Assembly (NCBI GenBank): GCA_016714935.1
Contig: JADKBU010000054.1
Span: forward strand, 1 to 64,000
From: Candidatus Accumulibacter propinquus
Lineage (GTDB): Bacteria > Pseudomonadota > Gammaproteobacteria > Burkholderiales > Rhodocyclaceae
Reading direction: 5' to 3'
DNA: 64,000 bases
The notes below the pieces were generated by a model that saw only the letters and a list, made by a program, of their open reading frames with translations, did not search any database and had not been told where the DNA came from. The position numbers were made by a program, and so were the translations under genes. Of the stretch, positions 16,095 through 25,247 are shown in pieces (the first letter of the stretch is position 1; the number at the start of each line of letters is the position of its first letter).

Positions 16095-17279
16095 CTAGTC
16101 GGCCTGTTTTCTCAGGAACGCCGGAATATCGTAGCGATCAACGCCGCTATTGGCCAGCGCTTCGACGGTCGCGCTGCGGCCCTTGCGAACGATCGCCGGG
16201 ACCTGATCCAGGCTTGAGTAGTCGATGCTCGGCCCATGCGGGTAACGGTCGCCGGTGCCGGTGGCCTGATTGAGGCTGGAAGCCGAGTTGATCACTTCGA
16301 AATTCTGCCGCTTGGCCTGCGGCTGACCGAGACCCGTGGCCACCACCGTGACGCGGATGTCCTCGCCCATGTCCTGATCATAGACGGCGCCGAAGATGAT
16401 ATGCGCGTCTTCAGCAGCGAAGGCCCGGACGGTATTCATCACCTCATTCACTTCCTTCATCTTCAGGGAGCGCGTGGCGGTAATGTTGACCAGTACGCCC
16501 TTGGCGCCGGACAGGTTGACGCCTTCGAGCAATGGCGAGGCAACCGCACGTTCGGCGGCAATGCGCGCGCGGTCGACACCGGCGGCGTTGGCCGAGCCCA
16601 TCATGGCCATGCCCATCTCGCCCATCACCGTACGCACGTCCTCGAAGTCGACGTTCACCAGGCCGGGGAAGTTGATGATCTCGGCAATGCCGCCGACGGC
16701 GTTGCGCAACACGTTGTCGGCGGCCTTGAAGGCATCATCCATCGAAATGTCGTCGCCGAGGACGTCCATCAGCCGGTCGTTGAGGATGACGATCAGTGAA
16801 TCGACATGTTTCTGCAATTCACCGATACCGACTTCCGCGACCTTCAGCCGCTTGCCCTCGAAGCCAAAGGGTTTGGTGACCACCGCCACGGTGAGGACTC
16901 CAAGTTCGCGGGCGACTTCGGCGACGATCGGCGCGGCGCCGGTACCCGTGCCGCCGCCCATGCCGGCGGTGATGAACACCATGTGCGCTCCCCTGAGCGC
17001 CTCGGCGATGGCGTCACGCTCCTCGATGGCGGCGCTGCGCCCGGCTTCCGGTTTGGCCCCGGCGCCGAGGCCGGTCTTGCCCAGTTGCAGCTTCTGGACG
17101 GCAATACTGCGACCGAGCGCCTGCGAGTCGGTATTGGCGGCGATGAAGTCGATCACGCCATTGACGCCTTCGCGGATCATGTGATCGACGGCGTTGCCAC
17201 CGGCGCCGCCGATCCCGATGACCTTGATCACCGTATCCTGATCGCTGTCTCTTTCGACTTTGTCGATGATTTCAAACAT
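16095..17279 (-). CDS. ftsZ: Cell division protein FtsZ
   Basis: The 394-residue tubulin homologue polymerises into the cytokinetic Z ring. It has N-terminal IKVIGIGGAGGNAV, the tubulin signature GGGTGTGAAP at ~108-117, the T7 catalytic loop (NVDFEDVRTVM), and the conserved C-terminal tail DIPAFLRKQAD that binds FtsA and ZipA. The Shine-Dalgarno GAGGAG precedes the ATG. The 66-bp gap to ftsA may hold its own promoter. Confidence 0.98.
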   Translation of the reverse strand: MFEIIDKVERDSDQDTVIKVIGIGGAGGNAVDHMIREGVNGVIDFIAANTDSQALGRSIAVQKLQLGKTGLGAGAKPEAGRSAAIEERDAIAEALRGAHMVFITAGMGGGTGTGAAPIVAEVARELGVLTVAVVTKPFGFEGKRLKVAEVGIGELQKHVDSLIVILNDRLMDVLGDDISMDDAFKAADNVLRNAVGGIAEIINFPGLVNVDFEDVRTVMGEMGMAMMGSANAAGVDRARIAAERAVASPLLEGVNLSGAKGVLVNITATRSLKMKEVNEVMNTVRAFAAEDAHIIFGAVYDQDMGEDIRVTVVATGLGQPQAKRQNFEVINSASSLNQATGTGDRYPHGPSIDYSSLDQVPAIVRKGRSATVEALANSGVDRYDIPAFLRKQAD

Positions 17280-17311
17280 TGTCGTCTCCTCTGCAAAAAG
17301 CTCAATAGCTG

Positions 17312-17340
17312 GTAATAAAACGGGTAATTATCGTCCACAA
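17312..17340 (-). promoter_or_regulatory. Weak candidate promoter of ftsZ
   Basis: TTGTGG, 17 bp, TATTAC in the ftsA-ftsZ gap, followed by GAGGAG and the ftsZ ATG. Only seven of twelve consensus bases match. It is supported by the habit of ftsZ having its own promoters. Confidence 0.3.
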
Positions 17341-17345
17341 CGGGA

Positions 17346-18575
17346 TCAGAAATTCTTTTCAAACCACGATTTCATGCGCCCGAACACCTGTTTGACATCG
17401 CGTGTTTCCCGTACTTTCAGGCCGCGCTTGCGCTGCGTCTGTGCTTCCAGCAACAAACCGCAGGCCGTCGCAAAACGCGGACTCTGCACCACGTCTGCAA
17501 GTGCCCCCTGATACTTGGGAACACCCAGGCGAACCGGCATGTGAAAGATCTCCTCGCCAAGTTCGATCATTCCCGGCATCACCGAGGCCCCGCCGGTGAG
17601 CACGATGCCCGACGACAGTACGTCCTCGAAGCCGGAGCGGCGCAACTCCGCCTGAATCAGCTCGAAGAGTTCCTCGACGCGCGGCTGGATGACATCCGCC
17701 AGCGCGCGGCGCGACAGCTTGCGCGACGGGCGATCGTCGACACCGGCAACGTCCAGCACGTCTTCCGGGTCGGCCAGATGTGCCAACGCACAGCCATACT
17801 TGCGCTTGATGTCTTCGGCCTCGCGCGTCGGCGTGCGCAGCGCCATTGCGATGTCATTGGTGATCTGGTCGCCGGCGATGGGGATCACCGACGTGTGGCG
17901 GATCGCCCCCTGCGTCCATACCGCCAGGTCGGTGGTGCCGCCGCCGATGTCGATCAGGCAGATCCCGAGGTCCTTCTCGTCCTCCGAAAGGACGGCGCGG
18001 CTCGAGGCGAGCGGCTGCAGCACGAGGTCGTTGACCTCCAGGCCGCAACGGCGTACGCACTTGACGATGTTCTGGGCGGCGGAAACCGCGCCGGTGACGA
18101 TGTGCACCTTCACCTCGAGGCGGAAGCCGCTCATGCCGATCGGCTCACGGATGCCGTCCTGGTCGTCGATGATGAATTCCTGGGTCAGGATGTGCAGGAT
18201 TTCCTGATCGGCGGGAATCGGCATCGCACGCGCGGTTTCGATCACCCGCTCGACATCCATCGTGGTGACTTCCTTGTCCTTGATGGCGACCATGCCGTTG
18301 GAGTTGAAACTGCGGATGTGGCTACCGGCGATGCCGGTGTACACGTCACGAACCTTGCAGTCGGCCATCAGTTCCACTTCCTGCAGCACGCGCGAGATGG
18401 TGGCGACGGTCTCCTCGATGTTGACCACGACGCCTTTCTTGAGACCCTTCGATTCCTGCGAACCCATGCCGATCACGTTCAGCCGCCCCTCCGGGGTGAG
18501 TTCGGCGACCAGTGCCACGATCTTCGACGTGCCGATGTCGAGTCCGACGATCAGATCCTTGCTATCCCTGCTCAT
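17346..18575 (-). CDS. ftsA: Cell division protein FtsA
   Basis: The 409-residue actin-like ATPase tethers FtsZ to the membrane. Phosphate 1 motif IVGLDIGTSKIVALV is at the N-terminus, phosphate 2 DIGGGTTDLAVW sits mid-protein, and the adenosine motif is GIVLTGGASVMPGM. The C-terminal amphipathic helix (RMKSWFEKNF) is the membrane-targeting sequence. The start overlaps the ftsQ stop by 4 bp. Confidence 0.97.
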   Translation of the reverse strand: MSRDSKDLIVGLDIGTSKIVALVAELTPEGRLNVIGMGSQESKGLKKGVVVNIEETVATISRVLQEVELMADCKVRDVYTGIAGSHIRSFNSNGMVAIKDKEVTTMDVERVIETARAMPIPADQEILHILTQEFIIDDQDGIREPIGMSGFRLEVKVHIVTGAVSAAQNIVKCVRRCGLEVNDLVLQPLASSRAVLSEDEKDLGICLIDIGGGTTDLAVWTQGAIRHTSVIPIAGDQITNDIAMALRTPTREAEDIKRKYGCALAHLADPEDVLDVAGVDDRPSRKLSRRALADVIQPRVEELFELIQAELRRSGFEDVLSSGIVLTGGASVMPGMIELGEEIFHMPVRLGVPKYQGALADVVQSPRFATACGLLLEAQTQRKRGLKVRETRDVKQVFGRMKSWFEKNF

Positions 18576-19324
18576 TTCTTTCCTTTGACTTCTTGAGCCG
18601 CACTGGCCGGAAAGCGCAATGCGAAACCGTTTGGATACCGCATATCCACCGCCATCGGCCGCCCCTGGCGGGTGTTCGACAGTGTCGGGTAGTAGTCGAC
18701 AAACCGCTGCAGGCGCATGCGGATCGGCGCCTTGGCCTGCTCGCGACCCAGTTCAACCAACATTCCATCCTCCAGTTTCAGGAGCCAGGCCAGGCGAGGC
18801 GACAACGCCATCTGCGCCGGCAGCCGGCCGGTGGGTTTCAGGATCTGCGCGAACTCCTCGTATCGGCGCAGAACTTCGCTCGACGAACCGACCGGTCCGC
18901 TGAGTCGGGGAAGCTGCTGATCTTGCGACAGCGCGGCGGAAAACAGCTCGCCGTAGGTGTTGACCAATTGCTCCGGCCCATCGCCCCAGTGCGCTGCGGC
19001 CCGATGTTCCTCGATGCGCACCTCGATGCGTGACGGCCATTTTCGCCAGACCTCGGCACGCCGTACCCACGGCAACTGCTCGACGGCGCGGCGCAATGCT
19101 TCGATGTCGACGGTAAAAAAATTGCCGCGCAGCACGTCCGACAGCGATTGCTCCACGTCGCTCTGGCGCACCTCCTGCAAGGCGTGCGTCACCTGTATTT
19201 CGTGCAGCGGAAACAGGCGCAGCCGCGGTGTCCCCCAAACGACCGCCGCGACCAGCAACGCCGCGGCACCTGCCAGGAAGAGCAGGTCGGAAACAGCCGT
19301 CATCACCCGCGGTTTGTGCCACAT
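18572..19324 (-). CDS. ftsQ: Cell division protein FtsQ
   Basis: The 250-residue bitopic protein has a short cytoplasmic N-terminus, one membrane helix (~11-30) and a periplasmic POTRA domain (LFPLHEIQVTHALQEVRQSDVEQSL), followed by the beta domain (WVRRAEVWRKWPSRIEVRIEEHRAAAHW). It links the Z ring to the FtsBL/FtsWI complex. It overlaps ftsA by 4 bp and starts 3 bp after the ddlB stop. Confidence 0.95.
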   Translation of the reverse strand: MWHKPRVMTAVSDLLFLAGAAALLVAAVVWGTPRLRLFPLHEIQVTHALQEVRQSDVEQSLSDVLRGNFFTVDIEALRRAVEQLPWVRRAEVWRKWPSRIEVRIEEHRAAAHWGDGPEQLVNTYGELFSAALSQDQQLPRLSGPVGSSSEVLRRYEEFAQILKPTGRLPAQMALSPRLAWLLKLEDGMLVELGREQAKAPIRMRLQRFVDYYPTLSNTRQGRPMAVDMRYPNGFALRFPASAAQEVKGKK

Positions 19325-19327
19325 CGC

Positions 19328-20251
19328 TCATCCCAGTGCCGCGAGTGCCAGCACCCGCAGCACGAGTTCGTCGTAGGCAACGCCGGCCGCACGTGCCGCC
19401 ATCGGAACCAGCGAGTGATCGGTCATTCCGGGCGAGGTATTCACTTCCAGAAAATAGGCCCGACCGCCGCCGTTCGCCGCCGGCTCCATCAGGAAGTCGA
19501 CCCGCCCCCAGCCGCGGCCGCCGAGAACCCGGAAGGCCTCAAGGGCCTGCGCGCGCAATTCACGCTCGCGTTCCTCCGACAGGCCGCAGGGACAGCGGTA
19601 AGCGGTGTCGTCGCGGAGGTATTTGGCTTCGTAATCGTAGAACTCGCCGCGCGGTTCGATCTTGATGATCGGCAGCGCCTCATCGCCGAGGATGGCGGTG
19701 GTGTATTCGCCACCCAGGATCGCGCGTTCGGCAATCACCAGCGAATCGTGCTTCGCCGCTTCGGCGTAGGCAACGCCAAGATCGCCCGCCTGCTTGACCT
19801 TGCTGATGCCGATCGACGATCCTTCGCAGGCCGGCTTGACGAACAGCGGCAAGCCCAACTCGGCTTCGACGCGGGCAAAGTCACTGTCGGCGTCGAGCAG
19901 CACGTATTCCGGCACCGGCAGCCCACTTGCCTGCCAGAGCAATTTGCTGCGCCATTTGTCCATGCCCAGCGCCGAGGCCATCACGCCACTGCCGGTATAA
20001 GGGATGCCCATCAGTTCGAGAACACCCTGGATGGTGCCGTCTTCGCCGTAACGCCCGTGCAGCGCAATGAAAGCGCGATCGAAGGCTGCCAGTTCGTCGA
20101 GCTTGCGCTCTGACGGATCAAAGGCAGCGGCGTCCACGCCCTGCCGCTGCAAAGCCGCCAGAACCCGCGAACCACTGTTCAGCGACACTTCACGCTCGGC
20201 CGAACGCCCCCCGAAGAGCACCGCGACTTTGCCGAAATCCTTGACCGTCAT
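19328..20251 (-). CDS. ddlB: D-alanine--D-alanine ligase
   Basis: The 307-residue ATP-grasp enzyme makes D-Ala-D-Ala for the peptidoglycan stem. It has VAVLFGGRSAEREVSLNSG at the N-terminus, HGRYGEDGTIQG, the KPACEGSSIGISKV nucleotide loop, and the metal-binding EVNTSPGMTDHSL near the C-terminus. It sits between murC (10-bp gap) and ftsQ. Confidence 0.97.
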   Translation of the reverse strand: MTVKDFGKVAVLFGGRSAEREVSLNSGSRVLAALQRQGVDAAAFDPSERKLDELAAFDRAFIALHGRYGEDGTIQGVLELMGIPYTGSGVMASALGMDKWRSKLLWQASGLPVPEYVLLDADSDFARVEAELGLPLFVKPACEGSSIGISKVKQAGDLGVAYAEAAKHDSLVIAERAILGGEYTTAILGDEALPIIKIEPRGEFYDYEAKYLRDDTAYRCPCGLSEERERELRAQALEAFRVLGGRGWGRVDFLMEPAANGGGRAYFLEVNTSPGMTDHSLVPMAARAAGVAYDELVLRVLALAALG

Positions 20252-20261
20252 CGTCCTTATC

Positions 20262-21650
20262 CTAACCGGCAGCCAGTTTGCCGGGAATCGCGCCGATCGA
20301 CCCGGCGCCCATGGTCATCACCACGTCGCCATCGCGGGCGGCGTCCAGAATCGCTTGCGGCAGATCGGCAATGGCTTCGACGAATACCGGCTCGACCTTG
20401 CCGGCGACCCGTACCGCCCGCGCCAGTGCGCGCGCGTCGGCAGCGACGATGGGTTGTTCGCCAGCTGCATAGACTTCGGTCAGCACCAGCGCGTCGACGC
20501 CGCTCAACACCTTGACGAAATCCTCGAAACAGTCACGCGTACGGGTATAGCGGTGCGGCTGGAACGCGAGCAGCAGACGACGACCCGGGAAAGCCCCGCG
20601 CGCTGCGGTCAGGGTCGCGCGCATCTCGACGGGGTGGTGCCCATAGTCGTCGACCAGCGTGCAGTGGCCGCCGCCCGGCAACGCCAGATCTCCGTAACGC
20701 TGGAAACGCCGGCCGACACCGCGAAACTCGCCCAATGCCTTGACGATCGCCGCGTCAGCAATGCCCAGTTCGTTGGCTACGGCGATCGCTGCGAGCGCAT
20801 TCAGAACATTGTGGCGACCGGGCAGGTTGAGGATCACCGGTAGTCGACTGACGCTCCCGTTGACCCGAACGCAATCGAAATGCATCTGGCCGGCGACGGC
20901 GGTCAGGTTCTCGGCATAGATGTTAGCCGACGCGTCGAAACCGTAGCTGACGATCTGCTTGCTGACCAGGGGCATGACTTCGCGAACGTTGGCGTCGTCA
21001 GCGCAGAGCACGGCCACGCCGTAGAACGGCAGGCGCTGCAGGAAATCGACGAACGCCTGCTTGAGCCGGCTGAAATCATGGCCATAGGTCTCCATGTGGT
21101 CGGCATCGATGTTGGTGACGATCGAAATCACCGGCGACAGGAGCAGGAAGGACGCATCGGACTCGTCGGCCTCGGCCACCAGAAAATCGCCGGACCCGAG
21201 GCGTGCGTTGGCGCCGGCGGCGTTGAGCCGGCCGCCAATGACGAAGGTCGGGTCCATGCCGCCCTCGGCAAGAATCGACGCCACCAGGCTGGTGGTAGTG
21301 GTCTTGCCGTGCGTGCCGGCGACGGCGATTCCTTGTTTGAGGCGCATCAACTCGGCAAGCATCTGCGCACGCGGCACCACCGGCACCTTGCGACGGCGCG
21401 CGGCGAGGACTTCAGGGTTGTCGGACTTGACCGCTGAAGAAACCACCACCGCCTCGGCGGCGTCCACGTTCGCGGCGGCATGCCCGATCATGATCCGCAC
21501 GCCAAGGCTGGCCAGGCGCCGGGTCGTCGAACTCTCGGCGAGGTCCGAGCCGCTGACCGAAAAGCCCAGATTGGCCAGCACTTCGGCGATGCCGCTCATG
21601 CCCGCGCCGCCGATGCCGACGAAGTGGATGTTCTTGACTTTGTGTTTCAT
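20262..21650 (-). CDS. murC: UDP-N-acetylmuramate--L-alanine ligase
   Basis: The 462-residue Mur ligase adds L-Ala to UDP-MurNAc. It shows HFVGIGGAGMSGIAEV (UDP binding), the GTHGKTTTTSLVA ATP loop, EADESDASFL, and DDYGHHPVEM in the C-terminal domain. The ATG at 21650 forms an ATGA overlap with the murG stop; the upstream extension is inside murG. Confidence 0.97.
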   Translation of the reverse strand: MKHKVKNIHFVGIGGAGMSGIAEVLANLGFSVSGSDLAESSTTRRLASLGVRIMIGHAAANVDAAEAVVVSSAVKSDNPEVLAARRRKVPVVPRAQMLAELMRLKQGIAVAGTHGKTTTTSLVASILAEGGMDPTFVIGGRLNAAGANARLGSGDFLVAEADESDASFLLLSPVISIVTNIDADHMETYGHDFSRLKQAFVDFLQRLPFYGVAVLCADDANVREVMPLVSKQIVSYGFDASANIYAENLTAVAGQMHFDCVRVNGSVSRLPVILNLPGRHNVLNALAAIAVANELGIADAAIVKALGEFRGVGRRFQRYGDLALPGGGHCTLVDDYGHHPVEMRATLTAARGAFPGRRLLLAFQPHRYTRTRDCFEDFVKVLSGVDALVLTEVYAAGEQPIVAADARALARAVRVAGKVEPVFVEAIADLPQAILDAARDGDVVMTMGAGSIGAIPGKLAAG

Positions 21651-22705
21651 TGCGCAAGCTCCTCGCACATCCGGGCAAGCTCTGCCGTCGCTTCCGGTCT
21701 GGCCAGTTCATGGGATTTTTCGGCCATTTCCTGCAACTGGCTACGGGGATAGTTGCGGATCTCGCTGATCGATTCGGGTGTCATCTGGTCCTGCGGCAAC
21801 AGGATGGCGCCACCTGCCTGCGACAGGAAGATGGCGTTGTGCGTCTGATGGTCGTCCACGGCGTACGGAAACGGCACCAGCACGCTGGCCACGCCAGTGG
21901 CCGCCAGTTCGGCGACGGTGAGCGCGCCGGCGCGGCAGATTACCAGGTCTGCCCACTCGTAGGCCCCGGCCATGTCGTCGATGAACGCCGCGCAGTGCGC
22001 CTGCACACCGGCCGCCTCGTAGTTCTGGCGAAGCTGCGCGAGGTGCTTCTCGCCCGCCTGGTGCACGACCAACGGCCGCTGTTCGGAATCGATCAAGGCC
22101 AGCCCCCGGGGCACGATGTCATTGAGCGCCGCGGCGCCCTGACTGCCGCCGAGGACCAGCAGGTGCAGCGGCGCCTGACGGCCGGCGAGACGCTGCGCCG
22201 GTGCCGGCACGCGGCTCATTTCCGGACGCAGGGGATTGCCCACCCACACGCCGCTCGGCAAAGCATCCGGGAACCCGCAGGCGACGCGCCTGGCAAAGCG
22301 CGCGAGCACCCGGTTGGCCAGCCCGGCAATCGAATTCTGTTCATGGATGATCAGTGGGCAGCCCAGCAGCGCCGCCATCATGCCGCCGGGAAAGCTGACG
22401 TAGCCACCCATGCCCAGAACCACGTCGGGTCTGACGCGGCGAATTTCACGCCGCGCTTGCCAGCACGCGGCGAACAGGTGAAAGGGCAACAGCAGCTTGC
22501 GCAGCATACCCTTGCCACGCAACGCGGCGAAGCGCACCCAGGCCATTTCATAGCCGCGCGGCGGAACCAGCTTCGCCTCCAGACCGTCCGGCGCCCCCAT
22601 CCAGACGACGCGCCAGTCACGGCTTTTCAGCAGGTCAGCCACCGCCAGACCCGGAAACACGTGGCCACCGGTGCCGCCGGCCATCACCAGCAGGGTCCTG
22701 TTCAT
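21647..22705 (-). CDS. murG: UDP-GlcNAc:lipid I N-acetylglucosaminyltransferase
   Basis: The 352-residue GT28 enzyme makes lipid II on the inner face of the membrane. MAGGTGGHVFPGLAVA and GMGGYVSFPGG are the two glycine-rich loops; HEQNSIAGLANR and the UDP-binding LVLGGSQGAAALN and RAGALTVAELAATG segments follow. The start at 22705 is set by MNRTLLVMAGG; the frame further upstream runs into ftsW. Confidence 0.97.
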   Translation of the reverse strand: MNRTLLVMAGGTGGHVFPGLAVADLLKSRDWRVVWMGAPDGLEAKLVPPRGYEMAWVRFAALRGKGMLRKLLLPFHLFAACWQARREIRRVRPDVVLGMGGYVSFPGGMMAALLGCPLIIHEQNSIAGLANRVLARFARRVACGFPDALPSGVWVGNPLRPEMSRVPAPAQRLAGRQAPLHLLVLGGSQGAAALNDIVPRGLALIDSEQRPLVVHQAGEKHLAQLRQNYEAAGVQAHCAAFIDDMAGAYEWADLVICRAGALTVAELAATGVASVLVPFPYAVDDHQTHNAIFLSQAGGAILLPQDQMTPESISEIRNYPRSQLQEMAEKSHELARPEATAELARMCEELAQ

Positions 22706-22718
22706 GCCGCGACCTTGC

Positions 22719-23879
22719 TCATACCTTCGCTCCACGCATCAACTGGCGGTTTTCCCAGTCGATTCGCAGCAGCACCGCCAGCGCCACGCAGTTGGCGAGA
22801 ATCCCCGAACCGCCGAAGCTCATCAAGGGCAGGGTCAATCCCTTGGTCGGCAGCAGACCCATGTTCACGCCCATGTTGATGAAGGCCTGCACGCCCAGCC
22901 AGACCCCGATGCCCTGCGCCACCAGCGCGGAGTACAGACGCTCCAGGGCGACGGCCTGGCGCCCGATGGCGAAGGCGCGCTGGATCAGCAGCCCGAACAG
23001 GAGGATGACCACCAGGACGCCGACAAAACCCAGTTCTTCGGCGATCACCGCCAGCAGAAAGTCGGTATGGGCTTCCGGTAGATAGAACAGCTTCTCGACG
23101 CTCGCGCCCAGCCCGACTCCCAGCAACTCGCCTCGCCCGAAAGCGATCAGCGCATGCGAAAGCTGATAGCCCCGCCCGAACGCGTCCGCCCACGGGTCCA
23201 TGAAACCAAAAATGCGGTCCCGCCGGTAAGGGGAAAAGATGATCAGCGCGGCGAAAGCGGCACCCAGCACGATGATCAGTACGACGAACAGGCGCGCCTT
23301 CATGCCGCCGAGAAAAAGGATGCCCATGGCGATCGAGATGATCACCACGAAAGCGCCAAAGTCAGGTTCCTTGAGCAACAGGATGCCGACGGCGACCATC
23401 GCGCTCGCCAGTGGCAGAAAGGCCTTTTTCAGATCGTGCATGTGCGGCATCTTGCGCGCCGTGTAGTCGGCAGCATAAAGCACGGCAAACAGCTTCATCA
23501 ATTCGGAGGGCTGCAGGTTGGCGATTCCCAGGGGCAGCCAGCGGCGCGCACCATTGACCTCGCGACCGATACCGGGTATCAGCACCAGCGCCAACAACAC
23601 GAATCCACCCACGAACAGCCACGGCGACCAGCGCTGCCAGGTCGCCAGCGGCACCTGAAACGCAACCATGGAGGCGACCAGCGCGACGACCAGGAACACG
23701 GCATGCCTGATCAGAAAATACGCCGATTGGTTGCCGGTCTGGCGCCCGGCCTCGGCAATGGCCATCGAGGCCGAATAGACCATGACCATGCCGATCACCA
23801 GGAGCATCAGGGTGCTCCACAGCAGCGCGAGGTCGACTTCCGACGGCAGACGACGCGGGGCGTCGAGAGTGTGCAGCAT
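22719..23879 (-). CDS. ftsW: Septal peptidoglycan glycosyltransferase FtsW
   Basis: The 386-residue SEDS-family polymerase has about ten membrane helices. Characteristic pieces are MVYSAS near helix 1, GIGREVNGARRWL, LQPSELMKLF, HTDFLLAVIAEELGF and GLTLPLMSFGGSGI. It polymerises lipid II with PBP3 (ftsI). Its start overlaps the murD stop by 1 bp (TGATG). Confidence 0.97.
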   Translation of the reverse strand: MLHTLDAPRRLPSEVDLALLWSTLMLLVIGMVMVYSASMAIAEAGRQTGNQSAYFLIRHAVFLVVALVASMVAFQVPLATWQRWSPWLFVGGFVLLALVLIPGIGREVNGARRWLPLGIANLQPSELMKLFAVLYAADYTARKMPHMHDLKKAFLPLASAMVAVGILLLKEPDFGAFVVIISIAMGILFLGGMKARLFVVLIIVLGAAFAALIIFSPYRRDRIFGFMDPWADAFGRGYQLSHALIAFGRGELLGVGLGASVEKLFYLPEAHTDFLLAVIAEELGFVGVLVVILLFGLLIQRAFAIGRQAVALERLYSALVAQGIGVWLGVQAFINMGVNMGLLPTKGLTLPLMSFGGSGILANCVALAVLLRIDWENRQLMRGAKV

Positions 23880-25246
23880 CAGGCGGCCTCCCTTTCGATA
23901 TGACGAACGGCATCGACGAAGGCTTCGGCGCGATGCGCATAGTCGCGATACATGTCCATGCTGGCGCAGGCTGGCGAGAGCAGCACGGCGTCACCGCGCT
24001 GCGCCTGGGCGGCGCACCAGCGCACCGCCTCCGGCATGTCGGCGCAAACGCGTTGTGGCACCTGGCAACCCGCCAGGACCGCAGCAATCTCCGACGCGTC
24101 GCGGCCGATCAACGCCACCACCCGCGCATGCTGCTCGATCGCCTGCCGCAAGGGCGAGAAATCCTGCCCCTTGCCGTCGCCGCCGAGAATGATCGCGACG
24201 CGACGACCGAGACCCTCGATAGCCGCCAGCGTGGCACCCACGTTGGTTCCTTTCGAGTCGTCGAAGTAGCCGACGCCATCGATTTCGGCGACCCACTCGA
24301 CGCGATGGGCGAGCCCCCTGAAATCGGCCAGCGCCGGCAGCACCGACCCGGACTGGATGCCGACCGCCTCGCACAAGGCCAGTGCAGCCATGGCATTGGC
24401 GGCATTGTGGCGGCCGACCAGGCGCAATTCGCCAAGGGCAAGCAGTTTCTCGCCGCCGCGCACGATGCAGCCGTCCACCACGCCGTAGTCCCCGGCGCGC
24501 GTTGCCGGATCAAGACCGAAGGTCACCAGATCGCGATCCGGACGAGCGGCAGCCAGACTGCGCACATCGTCGCGATTGAGGACCATCACGCCATCGCCCT
24601 GAAAGATCCGCGCCTTGCTGGCTGCATAATCATCCATTCCTTGATAGCGATCGAGATGGTCCTCGCTGACGTTGAGCACGGTGGCCACATCGGCATTCAA
24701 GGTATAAGTCGTTTCGAGCTGGAAACTCGACAGTTCCAGGACCCAGACTTCCGGCAGATCGTTGCTGTCGATGGCCGCCATCAGGGCGTCCAGCGCCGCC
24801 GGGCTGATGTTGCCGGCAACCGCCGTCCGCAGACCGGCGGCACGACACAGGGCGCCGGTCAGGGCTGTCGTCGTGGTCTTGCCGTTGCTGCCGGTAATGG
24901 CAATCAAGCGCGCCTGCGGCGTGCGGTCGCGAACTGCCCAGACAAACAGTTCGATCTCGGAAACCACCGGGACAGATCTCGCGATGGCGTCCTGGACCAG
25001 CGGTTCCTGCACCGGTACGCCTGGCGAAATGGCGATCAGTTCGACGCCGGCAAAAGCTTCCGGCGCGAACGGGCCGGCCAACACCGTCACTTCGGGCAGC
25101 GCGGCACGCAGCGCATCGACCTGCGGCGCGCTACGGCGGCTATCGGCAACGCGAACGCAGGCGCCCTGGCGCACCAGCCACCTGGCCATCGCCAGCCCGC
25201 TCTGCCCGAGGCCGAGGACGAGGGTCGACTTTCCCCGCAGGTCCAT
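23879..25246 (-). CDS. murD: UDP-N-acetylmuramoyl-L-alanine--D-glutamate ligase
   Basis: The 455-residue Mur ligase adds D-Glu. It has VLGLGQSGLAMARWL (UDP site), AITGSNGKTTTTALTG (ATP loop), NVSEDHLDRY with the carbamylated-Lys region downstream, and FDDSKGTNVGAT, LGGDGKGQDFSPL in the C-terminal domain. The gap to mraY is 1 bp. Confidence 0.97.
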   Translation of the reverse strand: MDLRGKSTLVLGLGQSGLAMARWLVRQGACVRVADSRRSAPQVDALRAALPEVTVLAGPFAPEAFAGVELIAISPGVPVQEPLVQDAIARSVPVVSEIELFVWAVRDRTPQARLIAITGSNGKTTTTALTGALCRAAGLRTAVAGNISPAALDALMAAIDSNDLPEVWVLELSSFQLETTYTLNADVATVLNVSEDHLDRYQGMDDYAASKARIFQGDGVMVLNRDDVRSLAAARPDRDLVTFGLDPATRAGDYGVVDGCIVRGGEKLLALGELRLVGRHNAANAMAALALCEAVGIQSGSVLPALADFRGLAHRVEWVAEIDGVGYFDDSKGTNVGATLAAIEGLGRRVAIILGGDGKGQDFSPLRQAIEQHARVVALIGRDASEIAAVLAGCQVPQRVCADMPEAVRWCAAQAQRGDAVLLSPACASMDMYRDYAHRAEAFVDAVRHIEREAA

Positions 25247-25247
25247 G